From contig NZ_QLTK01000033.1 in assembly GCF_003269035.1 (NCBI RefSeq), forward strand, positions 1 through 64,000: a stretch of 64,000 nucleotides of DNA. The letters are read 5' to 3'. This document shows positions 43,552-52,493 of this stretch, one piece after another; the first letter of the stretch is position 1; each line of letters opens with the position of its first letter. Source of the stretch: Paraburkholderia bryophila (GTDB lineage: Bacteria; Pseudomonadota; Gammaproteobacteria; Burkholderiales; Burkholderiaceae). The notes beneath the pieces were generated by a model that saw nothing but the letters and a program-made list of their open reading frames with translations, had not been told where the DNA came from and did no database searches. The position numbers and the translations under genes were made by a program.

Positions 43552-44906
43552 GCGAGGCAGCCTTCAATCGACGCGAAGATGAGATCACCCGCGCCGACCC
43601 TTCGAGCGCACTGAGTCCGGCCATGGTGCGTCGCGCGATCTTCGCGTCCGTGCTCGGCAACGGCCTCGAATGGTTCGACTTTCTGATCTACGGTTACTTC
43701 GCGAAGATCATCGCGCAAGTGTTCTTTCCTGGCGGCAGCGGCTTCGTGTCGATCATGCTGACGCTCGCCACGTTCGCCGTCGGCTTCGTCGTGCGGCCGA
43801 TCGGCGGCATTCTGCTCGGCATTTACGCGGACCGGGCGGGGCGTCGCAAGGCGCTCTCGCTGCTGATCATTTCGATGGCGGCCAGCACGCTGCTGATGGG
43901 ACTCACGCCGAGCTATGCGCGGATCGGTATCGCGGCGCCGCTGCTGGTAGTACTGGCGCGTTTGCTGCAAGGGCTCTCGGTGGGTGGGCAGTTCGCGACG
44001 GCGTCCGCGATGCTGGTCGAGTATGCGCCGCCGCACAAGAAGATGTTCTATGGCAGCTTCAACATGTCGGCGCAGGCGTTCGCGTTGCTGCTGTCGTCAG
44101 GCGTTGGCTATCTGCTGACCACGCAGTTGACGCATGAACAACTGGTGGCCTGGGGCTGGCGTTTGCCGTTTCTGTTCGGCGCGCTGGCCGGGCCGTTCGG
44201 TTTTTATATCCGGCATCGCGTGGCCGAGTCGCCCGAGTTCGAGCGGCTGCTTCAGCATCAGGAGAAGCCGCCGCGCGTGACCGTCCGGCAGTTCTTCCGC
44301 GATAACGGTGACGCGGCGATCTGCGCGATGGGCGTGATCATCGTCGGGGCGGCGACGAATTACGTGTGGCACTCTTATCTGTCCGTGTATGTCGAGCGGC
44401 AATTGCATTTGCCGTTGTCGACCGCGTTGCTCGGTGCGTTCGTGTCGGGCGTGTTAAATCTGTTTCTGTTTCCGCTGTCGGGCAAGCTCGCCGATCGTTA
44501 CGGCGCGTACCGCTTGTTCTATCCGATCGTGATTGCGTGGATGGTGTGCGTGTATCCGCTCTATCACTTCGTCGTGACCGATCCGACGCCGGGGCATCTG
44601 TTCATCGCGCAGATGGTGGCCACGGTGTTTCTCGCGGCGATGTCCGGCGCGCATCCTGGCATGCTCGCGACGCTGTTCCCGGTGCGTAGCCGCTCGGCCG
44701 GCGTCGCGCTGTCGTACAACATCGCGGTGACGTTGTTCGGCGGCATGGCGCCGCTCACTATTACCGGGTTGACGCACTTGACGGGCAGCAGTCTTACGCC
44801 GGCGTTCTACCTGATTTTTGCCGGTTTCGTGTCGCTGGCGATGGTGTATTTCACGCGTGCCGGGCGAGCGCACGGCAACGTGGCGGCGAGGGCCGCCACT
44901 CATTAG
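43548..44906 (+). CDS. MFS transporter, metabolite:H+ symporter type
   Basis: A 452-residue importer with 12 predicted membrane helices. LEWFDFLIYGYFAKII near the N-terminus and GIYADRAGRRKALSL (the loop 2-3 MFS motif) are typical of the MHS subfamily (ShiA, ProP, KgtP), which takes up organic acids with protons. ATG 43548 overlaps the hydrolase stop. A second hydrolase follows 20 bases downstream. Confidence 0.92.
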   Translation: MSEAAFNRREDEITRADPSSALSPAMVRRAIFASVLGNGLEWFDFLIYGYFAKIIAQVFFPGGSGFVSIMLTLATFAVGFVVRPIGGILLGIYADRAGRRKALSLLIISMAASTLLMGLTPSYARIGIAAPLLVVLARLLQGLSVGGQFATASAMLVEYAPPHKKMFYGSFNMSAQAFALLLSSGVGYLLTTQLTHEQLVAWGWRLPFLFGALAGPFGFYIRHRVAESPEFERLLQHQEKPPRVTVRQFFRDNGDAAICAMGVIIVGAATNYVWHSYLSVYVERQLHLPLSTALLGAFVSGVLNLFLFPLSGKLADRYGAYRLFYPIVIAWMVCVYPLYHFVVTDPTPGHLFIAQMVATVFLAAMSGAHPGMLATLFPVRSRSAGVALSYNIAVTLFGGMAPLTITGLTHLTGSSLTPAFYLIFAGFVSLAMVYFTRAGRAHGNVAARAATH

Positions 44907-44926
44907 ATCAACCACGAGCCTATTGC

Positions 44927-45931
44927 ATGACCCAGTCTTTAAACACGGACGACGAACGCGCACCGAATGAACGTCCGGTCGCGGTAGTGGCGAGCCGCCA
45001 TCTGAACGTCACGACACCTGCCGGCAGCGGCACGGTGCCGGTCTTCACGAATGGCGACTGGCTTGCGCCGCCGCGCGACGTCCGCCGCGCGGTGATTCTG
45101 ATTCACGGACGTTTGCGCAACGGCGATACGTACTTCGACCTGGCGCAGCGGGCCTGCGAGCTAGCCGGCGGCAGCGCGGACGACACGCTGCTGATCGTGC
45201 CACAGTTTCTCGCCAGTGCCGACGTGGCGGTGCATGCCGTGCCGCCTTCCACGTTGCATTGGGAGTGGATCGGCTGGATGGGCGGCGACAACGCCGTCGG
45301 GCCGGCGCCGCTCAGTTCGTTCGATGTACTCGACGCCATTCTGCACACGCTCGCCGCGCGCGAGCAGTTTGCGTCGCTGACCGAGGTAGTGGTTGCGGGG
45401 CATTCGGGCGGCGGCCAGGTCGTGCAACGCTACGCGGTGGTCGCGCGCGGCGATGCGCCGCTCATGGCGCGCGGTATTGCGCTGCGCTACGTGGTGGCGA
45501 ATCCCTCGTCGTATGTGTATTTCGATGCGATGAGGCCGGGGGCGGCGGGTGAATTCGCGGCGTTCGACGCGGCGCTGTGTCCGTCGTTCAATCGCTGGAA
45601 GTATGGGCTTGAGGATCTGCCCGCGTATGCCGGCGGCGAGGGTGACGCGGCCGGGCTCGAAGCGCGGTATGCGCAGCGTGAGGTCACCGTGCTGCTGGGT
45701 GGCGCGGATTGCGATCCACAGCATCCGGCGCTCGACCGGTCTTGTGCGGCGATGACACAGGGGGAACACCGGTTGGAGCGTGGACTCGCTTACGCGCGGT
45801 ATATGGCGTTGCGGCATCCCGCTGGGCTGGCGATGCATCGCACGTTGGTGATCGACGGTGTCGGGCACGACGCCAAGGGCATTTTTGCGTCGCCGCAAGG
45901 GCGCGCGGCGTTGTTCGGTGACGGAGCGTGA
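44927..45931 (+). CDS. Cytoplasmic alpha/beta-hydrolase, paralogue of the periplasmic one
   Basis: A 334-residue protein closely parallel to the hydrolase at 42475: IHGRLRNGDTYF, VAGHSGGGQVVQRYA, GGADCDPQHPALDRSC and IDGVGHDAKGIFAS give the same triad. Unlike that protein it lacks a signal peptide, so it stays in the cytoplasm. The pair suggests hydrolysis of related esters on both sides of the inner membrane. Confidence 0.82.
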   Translation: MTQSLNTDDERAPNERPVAVVASRHLNVTTPAGSGTVPVFTNGDWLAPPRDVRRAVILIHGRLRNGDTYFDLAQRACELAGGSADDTLLIVPQFLASADVAVHAVPPSTLHWEWIGWMGGDNAVGPAPLSSFDVLDAILHTLAAREQFASLTEVVVAGHSGGGQVVQRYAVVARGDAPLMARGIALRYVVANPSSYVYFDAMRPGAAGEFAAFDAALCPSFNRWKYGLEDLPAYAGGEGDAAGLEARYAQREVTVLLGGADCDPQHPALDRSCAAMTQGEHRLERGLAYARYMALRHPAGLAMHRTLVIDGVGHDAKGIFASPQGRAALFGDGA

Positions 45932-46040
45932 CGGGATACTGAGCGGGCGGTGGATAGGGCTCTGATTACGGCTCTGATAGGCATGCGTCGTGCTACTCCT
46001 GATCGCGGTAGTGCTCCCACTTCTGGAAGGACCATGCGAC

Positions 46041-46496
46041 ATGAACAGGACTCGACACATCCCGGCCGCGCTCGCCGCTGCATCGTTATCTGCATGGCTG
46101 GGTGTGGTTTTGCCATGCAGTAACGCTTATGCCGACGACGCCCCCAGCCCTTGCGCCGCGCTCAAACGCATCGTGGCGGCCGCACCGGGCGGCTTGTCCT
46201 CGCTGACACCCGACGACGGCAAAGGCGTCGCGCAACCCTATGGCGACGACGCGCAATGTTCCGCCAGTCACGGCAGCTATCAATGCATGTGGACGCCGCA
46301 CCACGACGCGGGTTCGAACGCGGATGCACTGCAAGCCGTCGCGGCCGACGTCGCTTCCTGTTTGCCGGAGGCGACGCACGATCAGAATTCGCCGGGACGT
46401 CAGCACTTTTATGTCGGTGCACCGGGCAAACGGACCGAGATCACGCTCGCGCCGACGGGCTCGAACAAGTTGCGGCTGGTTGTGTCGGGCAAGTAA
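46041..46496 (+). CDS. Small secreted protein of unknown function
   Basis: A 151-residue protein with a Sec signal ending at AYA (about residue 31) and a Cys-containing mature region of about 120 residues (at least four Cys, likely two disulfides). A GGAAGGA ribosome-binding site precedes the ATG. No family recognised. It stands alone between the hydrolase gene and the convergent phosphatase. Confidence 0.75.
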   Translation: MNRTRHIPAALAAASLSAWLGVVLPCSNAYADDAPSPCAALKRIVAAAPGGLSSLTPDDGKGVAQPYGDDAQCSASHGSYQCMWTPHHDAGSNADALQAVAADVASCLPEATHDQNSPGRQHFYVGAPGKRTEITLAPTGSNKLRLVVSGK

Positions 46497-46541
46497 TCGG
46501 CGAGTAGATGGCGCGGCTCCGCTCGAGCGGAACCGCGGTGG

Positions 46542-47144
46542 CTAGCGCGACGCTGGCCACCAGGTCCAGCCACGCCGCGAGCGTCGCAATTCGATCACCG
46601 AGAGCGGCGCGATTTCGATGCGTGGAAACACGGCGGGCGCAGCACCGAGCACGGAGACGATCGCTGCCCGCAACACCGGCGCATGCGTGATGGCGACCAC
46701 GTTATGAGTCTGGTTGGCCTGGGATGCGTGGCTCATTCGTTCATTCAGCGCTTCCAGCCATTCCTCTATTCGCTTCACAAGCTGGCTGAACGACTCGCCG
46801 CCGTGCGGCGCGGCGTCCGGGTCGCGGGTCCATGCGGCGAGCTCATGAGGCGCTTCGGTCATGAGATCGGCGAGGCGTCGGCCGTGCCAATTGCCGTAGT
46901 TCATATCGGCCAGGTGCGCGTCGACTGTCGCCGTCAGGCCTAAGGCCGAGGCCGTTTCGCGCGCGCAGGCGGCGGGGCTGACGAAGGCGGTGGCATCGTC
47001 GGGAATCGACAGGAGCGAACGCGCGGCGCGGATTTCGGCGAGACCGCGTGGGTCGAGTGGAGCAAGTGGGTCGGCGACGGGAAAGCGGCCGGCACGCATC
47101 GCGGCGGTCGAGGCGTGGCTAATCAGTAATAGCCGAATGTCCAT
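46542..47144 (-). CDS. Histidine phosphatase-like protein with altered active-site motif
   Basis: A 200-residue protein of the phosphoglycerate mutase/CobC fold. The N-terminal motif that is normally RHG is SHAST here: the phospho-His is kept, the adjacent Arg is Ser. A later Arg (ACARETASAL), GGES (PHGGESF) and the second His (AITHAP) are present. Activity may therefore be reduced or changed. It diverges from the cobalamin riboswitch and cbtB, so a link to cobalamin salvage (CobC-like) is plausible. ATG 47144 is used since the frame upstream is not homologous. Confidence 0.75.
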   Translation of the reverse strand: MDIRLLLISHASTAAMRAGRFPVADPLAPLDPRGLAEIRAARSLLSIPDDATAFVSPAACARETASALGLTATVDAHLADMNYGNWHGRRLADLMTEAPHELAAWTRDPDAAPHGGESFSQLVKRIEEWLEALNERMSHASQANQTHNVVAITHAPVLRAAIVSVLGAAPAVFPRIEIAPLSVIELRRSRRGWTWWPASR

Positions 47145-47256
47145 ACCGATGGTTTCCTTGCGTTTCCTCGGACCGGGAGCCCGGACCGAAGCCATGTACT
47201 CGCGCATTAGTTCTGCGTTGCTGAAGGCCGGAGTTTAACGCGTAGAATAGCGGCAC

Positions 47257-47345
47257 TGCGAAGCTCGGAAGCCGGTGGAAGCCCGGCGCGGTCGCGCCAC
47301 TGTAATTGGCCTTTACTGCCAAAAGCCAGACCTGAGCTTGGCGCA
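47257..47345 (+). promoter_or_regulatory. Cobalamin riboswitch
   Basis: The core GGAAGCCGGTGGAAGCCCGG and CGCGGTCGCGCCACTGT match the conserved cobalamin aptamer, followed by GCCAAAAGCCAGACC. A closing stem pairs GCGAAGCTC (47258-47266) with GAGCTTGGCGC (47334-47344). It lies 50 bases before cbtB, with the cbtB ribosome-binding site just downstream, and should repress translation or transcription of cbtB-cbtA when cobalamin is plentiful. Confidence 0.9.
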
Positions 47346-47394
47346 CTTCCTCTGTAATCGACTATCGGGGCGCGTTACCCCAGGAGATGTCACC

Positions 47395-47616
47395 ATGACT
47401 GAAGCCGTTCTCAAATCCGGCAATCCGGCTGTCGCTCAGCCCACGCCGATTCCCTTGCGCGAGTTGCTGCCGTGGATCGTATTCGGCGGTTTGCTGTTAC
47501 TGCTCGCTATTTACTTCGTTGGTGCGGAAGAGGGGGCCACCTCGCTGGTGCCCGGCATGTACGTGCATGAGTTCGTGCACGACGGCCGCCATCTGCTCGG
47601 CTTTCCTTGCCACTAA
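47395..47616 (+). CDS. cbtB: Cobalt transporter subunit CbtB
   Basis: A 73-residue protein with one membrane helix (about 24-42) and the metal-binding tail MYVHEFVHDGRHLLGFPCH typical of CbtB (three to four His plus Cys). It follows the cobalamin riboswitch and is 13 bases upstream of cbtA. Role: cobalt uptake together with CbtA. An AGGAG precedes ATG 47395. Confidence 0.93.
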   Translation: MTEAVLKSGNPAVAQPTPIPLRELLPWIVFGGLLLLLAIYFVGAEEGATSLVPGMYVHEFVHDGRHLLGFPCH

Positions 47617-47629
47617 CGGAGCATTGAAC

Positions 47630-48361
47630 ATGGTTGGTAAATTGTTGGTGCGCGGCATGCTTGCAGGCATCGCTGCAGGGTTACTCACGTTCAGCTTCGC
47701 CAAAGTGGTAGGCGAGCCGCAGGTCGATCAGGCGATTTCCTTCGAGGAAAAAGCCGATGCCGCCAAGGGCGAAGCCCCCGAGCCGGAAATCGTGAGTCGC
47801 GAGACGCAGGCGGGCCTCGGTCTGTTGACGGGTGTGGTGACGTATGGCGCGGCGATCGGCGGATTGTTTTCGCTGGTGTTTGCGTTCGCGTATGGACGTG
47901 TCGGCGTGGTGAGTGCGCGGGCGTTGTCAGCGTGGCTTGCGCTCGGTGCATTCATCACGATCGTGATCGTGCCGAATATCAAGTATCCGGCGAACCCGCC
48001 TTCGGTCGGCGATCCTGAAACGATCGGCGCGCGTACCGGTTTGTTCTTCCTGATGATCGCGATTTCGCTAGCGGCGATGGTGTTTTCGTTGAAAGTGCGG
48101 CGTCGGTTGGCCGTGCAACTCGGCGCATGGAATGGCTCGATCGTGGCGGCCGTGGTGTTCGTCGTGATGATTGCCGCCGTGCAGCTTTCCATGCCGGTGA
48201 TCAATGAAGTGCCGGCGGCTTTCCCGGCTGTGCTGCTGTGGAAGTTCCGCGTTGCCGCGATCGGGATGCAGGTCATTATGTGGACGACGATTGGGCTGCT
48301 GTTCGGCGCATTGGTCGAACGAAGCGCGTTTGTGCGGCCGATCGGGCGGGCGGCGGTTTAG
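47630..48361 (+). CDS. cbtA: Cobalt transporter subunit CbtA
   Basis: A 243-residue membrane protein with about five to six helices, matching the CbtA family (GMLAGIAAGLLTFSFAKVVGEP; PNIKYPANPPSVGDP; a periplasmic loop rich in Glu at about 35-60). It is the main membrane subunit of the riboswitch-controlled cobalt uptake pair. GGAG precedes the ATG at 47630. Confidence 0.93.
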   Translation: MVGKLLVRGMLAGIAAGLLTFSFAKVVGEPQVDQAISFEEKADAAKGEAPEPEIVSRETQAGLGLLTGVVTYGAAIGGLFSLVFAFAYGRVGVVSARALSAWLALGAFITIVIVPNIKYPANPPSVGDPETIGARTGLFFLMIAISLAAMVFSLKVRRRLAVQLGAWNGSIVAAVVFVVMIAAVQLSMPVINEVPAAFPAVLLWKFRVAAIGMQVIMWTTIGLLFGALVERSAFVRPIGRAAV

Positions 48362-48716
48362 TCGTTCCGGTTGGCGGTGTGCCGTGCGCAGCGCTTGAGA
48401 AGGTAGTCCGATCAAGGAGTTGCGGCGGTTGCAGGAAGGTTATCCACAGGCTTCTGAACAAAATCTGGGGATAAGTTTTAAAGGCGAGGCGTTGGGCACG
48501 GTCGGATGACGGTGCGCGGCGGCCTCGCTTTTTGCGTTTGGGGGTTTCGGATGAGTTGCCCTTTCTTGATTTCCTACGCTTTGTGTAGGTGCTGATAGAA
48601 GCGCGCTGTAGTTGGCGAAAATAGAAATACAAGATTGAGAATTTTCAGAGCCTCTCGTCGCTGAGTTCCTTATAGCGTGGTTGTGCTTCATACAAGTACA
48701 ACCAATAAGGATGACG
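48362..48716. other. Intergenic region upstream of the YD-repeat gene
   Basis: A gap of 355 bases without a gene. It contains the left copy of the 48-bp element (separate entry). The part from 48590 to 48716 is markedly AT-richer and must carry the promoter of the YD-repeat gene. An AAGG site 6-7 bases before ATG 48717 marks its start. Confidence 0.6.
48428..48475 (+). repeat. 48-bp element, left copy (TTATCCACAG-N15-CTGGGGATAA)
   Basis: The arms TTATCCACAG (48440-48449) and CTGGGGATAA (48465-48474) form a near-perfect dyad with a 15-base spacer. A copy with 36 of 48 identical positions and the same spacing lies at 53030-53077. The left arm contains the DnaA-box consensus. Confidence 0.7.
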
Positions 48717-51152
48717 ATGAAAGACTATCGCGTGGCCGAGAGGCCGGCCGGGATGGCCGTTCGCCTGCTAGCCGCATTCATGCTGCTCATGGTGGCGTTC
48801 GGTGCAAGCGCAACCGACTGTCTCAAGCTCTACTCGCAATCTGGTGCAACGCCGGGTTCAAAGACGTGTCGCCTCGATGTCGTGGGCAATACGCCCGGCG
48901 GGATGGGCAACTACGCGTGTATCAACGATCTCGCGCTAATCGATCAATGGTGCGCGGCGCCGGCGGCAAACGAGCCTGAGGCCAGTTGTCCCGTCGCTGA
49001 TCCGGTGTATCCAGGCAGTGGCGCGGTCACGTTGACGGAGGCCGATTTCGTCAGCGGTGACGATCTGCCGATGCGGTTCACGCGGACGTATCGATCGAAG
49101 TCGTTGGGTGCGTCGTCTGCTGCGATGGGACCGGTGTGGTTTCACAGTTGGCAGCGCAATCTTGGGTTGGCCAATGCGAACAGCGGTAGTGCGTCGAAGG
49201 TTCTCGCGTATCGCGAGAACGGCGAGCCCGTCACTTTCAACTGGTCGTCCGGGAGTTGGCGCACGGCGGGATTTACGGGGCTCGCGCTCGTTCAATCCGG
49301 TTCGGGGTGGACGCTTACCGATCTGAAAACGGATACCACCGAGTCGTACTCCGCGCAGGGCTTGCTGCTGTCCGAAAGTACCAGGACGGGTTTTGTCCGC
49401 ACGTTGACCTACGACAGCTCGGGTCTGCTGACGACGATCACGCAGCATGCGGCGGGCACCGACGCGAAGCAGGACGTCACGCTTCGCCTCGACTATAACG
49501 ACAAGCGGCGTCTGTCGCGTTTGAATGATCCGCTAGGCAGGCTGACGCAATACGCGTACGACGCGAGTGGCAACCTCGTTTCGGTGACCTGGCCTGACGG
49601 CAACGTGCACCGCTATGTCTATGACGACACCCGCTTTCGTAACGCTCTTACTGGCGAAATCGACGAGATCGGCAATCGCATTGCGACGTGGAGCTACGAC
49701 ACGCAGGGGCGTGCGGTGGCGGTTAATCACGCGGATTCGTCGCTCAACGCGCAGTTCGCCTACGGCGCGGGGACGACTACCGTCACCGACAACAAGCGTA
49801 CGACGACGCTGGGATTTTCCTCCGTTGGCGGCGTGCTGCGGCCCACGTCTTCCCGCTCGGCCGATGGCGCCAAAAACTTCGCGTGGGACGCATCAGGCAG
49901 TTTACTGAAGGACAACGACGAAGCTGGCAATTCCGAATACAGCTACGACGTCGCCGGACGACCCGCACGGATCACAAGCAAAGATGCTTCCGGGACGTCC
50001 ATCACGACGATCCGCTACGCGGACGGTACGAGTCTGCGTCCTGCGGCGATTGCGTCGCCTGGCGTCATCCAGTCGTTCGTGTACGACGGGCAGGGCAATG
50101 CGACCGGGCTGAGCGAGACACCTACGACTGACAGCACGGGAGCGAGCGGCTTCGACGCGGCGAAATCGAACGACGCGACGCGTGCTTACGGCATGGTGTA
50201 CGACGCCTTCAACCGGATCACCTTCGCGCAGTTCTACGAGGCGGGGACGTTGGTTGGGCAGTGGAAGGTCACGCGCGACGCGACCGGCAACGTGTTCGGC
50301 GTCATCGTCCAGCAGGCGTTGCCGGACGGTACGGAAATGATCATGCGCGATGCCGCCCATCGCGTTCTCAACGGCTACAACCCGACCGGCGATTTCTACC
50401 TGCGCTATGACCTGCGAGGGCGGATCAGCCGGTTCAAGTTCAATGAGTATGCGAGTCCGACCAATGGCGGTCTCAGACGCGTATTCAAGGTCAGTTTCGA
50501 CTATGCGCCTGACGGTCGCGTTGTGTTGCGCAGCGGGACGGTCGCGAGGAATGGCAGTGTTCTCGATCTGAATGACGGGACAGATGTTCCGATCAGTAGC
50601 GATGAAGTCGATCAATGGATCGACAACTACAACTTTGGGGAATCGCCGGTAGGGCCGCCGGCGAATCTCCAGGGCTCGCGTCAGATGCTGAGAGCGGCGG
50701 TGCCTGGGACATCGGCTGTGTGCGGTGGGTGTCATTTTTCGGCCGGCTTGCCCGACAATCTGGCGCGCGGCGCGCTCTTTATCTGGCGGTTGGTGCATAA
50801 CCCGGCGGTCAGGTACGGCATCGGGCAGGGAGCGAGAAAAGCGGCTGAGACGGTCGAGCGCATCAAGGAGATGTGCAAGCCGACGGTTAAGGATACGTCG
50901 GAGATAAACTGGGGACAAAATCCTAATCAGCTTTATCACACGTTTCGGCATCTGGATGAAGAGGGCATCCCGCATCAGCCGGTTATGGACGCCATCCGGC
51001 AGGATGTGGCGGAGAGCAGCGGTGTCAAGCTGGCGGTTGGTGATGGAAAAACGTTTTATGTAACAGTCAATGGTCGGGAGATTCAGTATTCGGCGTATCG
51101 GCTCTCGCCCACGGAGATTCGAGTCGGATCTATTGCGGCTGTACGACAATAA
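48717..51152 (+). CDS. YD-repeat/Rhs-like secreted protein with candidate toxin C-terminus
   Basis: An 811-residue protein. A Sec signal ends at ASA (about residue 32). A DUF6531-like segment follows (LTEADFVSGDDLPMRFTRTY, VWFHSWQRNLGL), then degenerate YD repeats (YAYDASGNLVSVTWPDG, YSYDVAGRPARI, LRYDLRGRISRF). The usual Rhs core ending (DPxGRF/DPIG) is missing. After a short hydrophobic stretch near residue 700, the last 85 residues (from INWGQNPNQLYHTFRHLDEE) form a compact domain, possibly a toxin with an RNase-like fold. Immunity-like genes follow directly. ATG 48717 is chosen for its AAGG spacing. Confidence 0.78.
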   Translation: MKDYRVAERPAGMAVRLLAAFMLLMVAFGASATDCLKLYSQSGATPGSKTCRLDVVGNTPGGMGNYACINDLALIDQWCAAPAANEPEASCPVADPVYPGSGAVTLTEADFVSGDDLPMRFTRTYRSKSLGASSAAMGPVWFHSWQRNLGLANANSGSASKVLAYRENGEPVTFNWSSGSWRTAGFTGLALVQSGSGWTLTDLKTDTTESYSAQGLLLSESTRTGFVRTLTYDSSGLLTTITQHAAGTDAKQDVTLRLDYNDKRRLSRLNDPLGRLTQYAYDASGNLVSVTWPDGNVHRYVYDDTRFRNALTGEIDEIGNRIATWSYDTQGRAVAVNHADSSLNAQFAYGAGTTTVTDNKRTTTLGFSSVGGVLRPTSSRSADGAKNFAWDASGSLLKDNDEAGNSEYSYDVAGRPARITSKDASGTSITTIRYADGTSLRPAAIASPGVIQSFVYDGQGNATGLSETPTTDSTGASGFDAAKSNDATRAYGMVYDAFNRITFAQFYEAGTLVGQWKVTRDATGNVFGVIVQQALPDGTEMIMRDAAHRVLNGYNPTGDFYLRYDLRGRISRFKFNEYASPTNGGLRRVFKVSFDYAPDGRVVLRSGTVARNGSVLDLNDGTDVPISSDEVDQWIDNYNFGESPVGPPANLQGSRQMLRAAVPGTSAVCGGCHFSAGLPDNLARGALFIWRLVHNPAVRYGIGQGARKAAETVERIKEMCKPTVKDTSEINWGQNPNQLYHTFRHLDEEGIPHQPVMDAIRQDVAESSGVKLAVGDGKTFYVTVNGREIQYSAYRLSPTEIRVGSIAAVRQ

Positions 51153-51182
51153 TTAAGAACGGAATAATTTGGGATCGAACTG

Positions 51183-51623
51183 ATGGAACGACCTTTCGAG
51201 AGTCACGAGCTTCGGCTACTTCAATTTCTTCTCTCAGTGAACGAATCTTTCTATGAAGACTACGTTCCCCGATGGAGAGCGCAAATAGAAACATGTACGG
51301 TTCATGAGGTCAATGTGCCCTACTGTCTGGCGATCAGCCATGAGGATCGATTGCCCGGTGGCGGTTACACACCACTGGCTCGTGTTCTGATTGCACTTGA
51401 CGAGGGAGTGCCTGTGCTCATCTATGCCTACGTCATCGAAACGCGCTCCGGTTATGTCTTGCACTCCCTCGACATTGATCGTCTCGATGGAGAGGCACTT
51501 GTTAAGTATCCGGAGCCGGGTGACGGTCTCATGATCATGGAAGCGGGAAAGCGCATCGGCGGGGCAGACTTGAGACACGTTTTCAAGGAATCGGACCTTC
51601 CGCCTAGCCGTAAGCTTCCCTAG
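51183..51623 (+). CDS. Putative immunity protein, first copy
   Basis: A 146-residue acidic cytoplasmic protein directly after the YD-repeat gene (30 bases). It shares an architecture with the protein at 51860: an N-terminal helix with NESFYEDYVPRWRAQIETC, a core GVPVLIYA, and the tail DRLDGEALVKYPEPGDGLMIM, GGADLRH. First position after the toxin-like gene makes it the best candidate for the cognate antitoxin. The family is not identified. Confidence 0.72.
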   Translation: MERPFESHELRLLQFLLSVNESFYEDYVPRWRAQIETCTVHEVNVPYCLAISHEDRLPGGGYTPLARVLIALDEGVPVLIYAYVIETRSGYVLHSLDIDRLDGEALVKYPEPGDGLMIMEAGKRIGGADLRHVFKESDLPPSRKLP

Positions 51624-51630
51624 ATGTCTT

Positions 51631-51668
51631 CGTTCATCCGGATGTCGTTCCGTGCATATGGATGAACG
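51631..51668. repeat. Perfect 9-bp inverted repeat between immunity genes
   Basis: Arms CGTTCATCC (51631-51639) and GGATGAACG (51660-51668) with a 20-base loop, 8 bases after the stop at 51623. No T-run follows, so it may be a recombination remnant or a weak mRNA hairpin rather than a terminator. Confidence 0.5.
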
Positions 51669-51859
51669 TCGTTCGCGTTGACGCCGTCCGCCCACCACGG
51701 TAGTTGCAATGTTCGAGATATTCATGCGACGACTGCTATGCGAATCCGACGCGCCGTCGCTGGATGGCGCGGCTTAGCGACTGGATGGTTCAGAAAATGA
51801 CTGTTCCGTTTTGCCTGTCGGCACGCATGGATTCGGTTCGTCGGAAGAGAAGAGAACGG

Positions 51860-52282
51860 ATGCCAAGACCACTTTTCTTGCAGGAAATCGCGTTGCTCAC
51901 ATTTCTAATTGAGACATGCGAGCCAATTTACGGCGATCGAATCAATCAGTGGAAGGCGCAAATTCGCCAGTGTCTAGTACGCGAGATTGGTTCTCGGTTT
52001 TACCTTGCTATGTGTCACGACGACAGCATGGAGAAAGCCGGGTGCGACGTGCTTACTCTCACCCGCGAGCTGGTGGGTGTCGATCACGGCGTACCTGTAC
52101 TCATCTATGCCGTGGCGATGAAGACACCAACGGATCTTGTCATCGATGCGTTCAACGTAGATAGGTTGGATGGTGAACCGCTTGTTGACTATCCCGAGCC
52201 CGGCGCCGGATTGATGATTATCGAGGAAGGTAGACGGGTCGGTGGCGCTGATTTACGTCATCTAGTTCGCCTTCCGGGATAG
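51860..52282 (+). CDS. Putative immunity protein, second copy
   Basis: A 140-residue paralogue of the protein at 51183: NQWKAQIRQC, GVPVLIYAVAMKT, DRLDGEPLVDYPEPGAGLMII and GGADLRHL are shared. The frame is open further upstream, but the homologous start is ATG 51860 after AGAGAACGG. It lies 236 bases after the first copy. It could be an orphan antitoxin for another toxin variant. Confidence 0.7.
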   Translation: MPRPLFLQEIALLTFLIETCEPIYGDRINQWKAQIRQCLVREIGSRFYLAMCHDDSMEKAGCDVLTLTRELVGVDHGVPVLIYAVAMKTPTDLVIDAFNVDRLDGEPLVDYPEPGAGLMIIEEGRRVGGADLRHLVRLPG

Positions 52283-52289
52283 GCGAACT

Positions 52290-52493
52290 GTGCAACGACC
52301 TTTCGCGAATCGCGAGCTTAAGCTGCTTGAGGTTCTTCTCGCCGTCAACGAATCGTTCTATGAAAAAGATGTACCCCAGTGGAGAGCGCAAGTAGAAAAA
52401 TGTGCAGTTCATGCCGGCCCGCGAGGAGTTCGCTTTCTCGCAAAGTGCAGAGCTGACGCATTCGCCAGATACCAAGCTTGCAGAGGTTATTGA
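52290..52493 (+). pseudogene. Truncated third immunity-like paralogue
   Basis: The first 40 codons (FANRELKLLEVLLAVNESFY, PQWRAQVEKCAVH) match the gene at 51183 closely; after about 52413 homology ends abruptly and the frame runs into unrelated sequence to a TGA at 52491-52493. An overlapping frame from ATG 52411 reads as plausible coding sequence (MPAREEFAFSQSAELTHSP) to a stop at 52534-52536, suggesting a join between two different genes. The GTG 52290 start is 8 bases after the preceding stop. Confidence 0.7.

Noticed and set aside
48440..48449. TTATCCACA as a replication origin box
   Set aside because: Only one or two isolated boxes, no dnaA/parAB or AT-rich unwinding region; kept only as part of the repeated 48-bp element.
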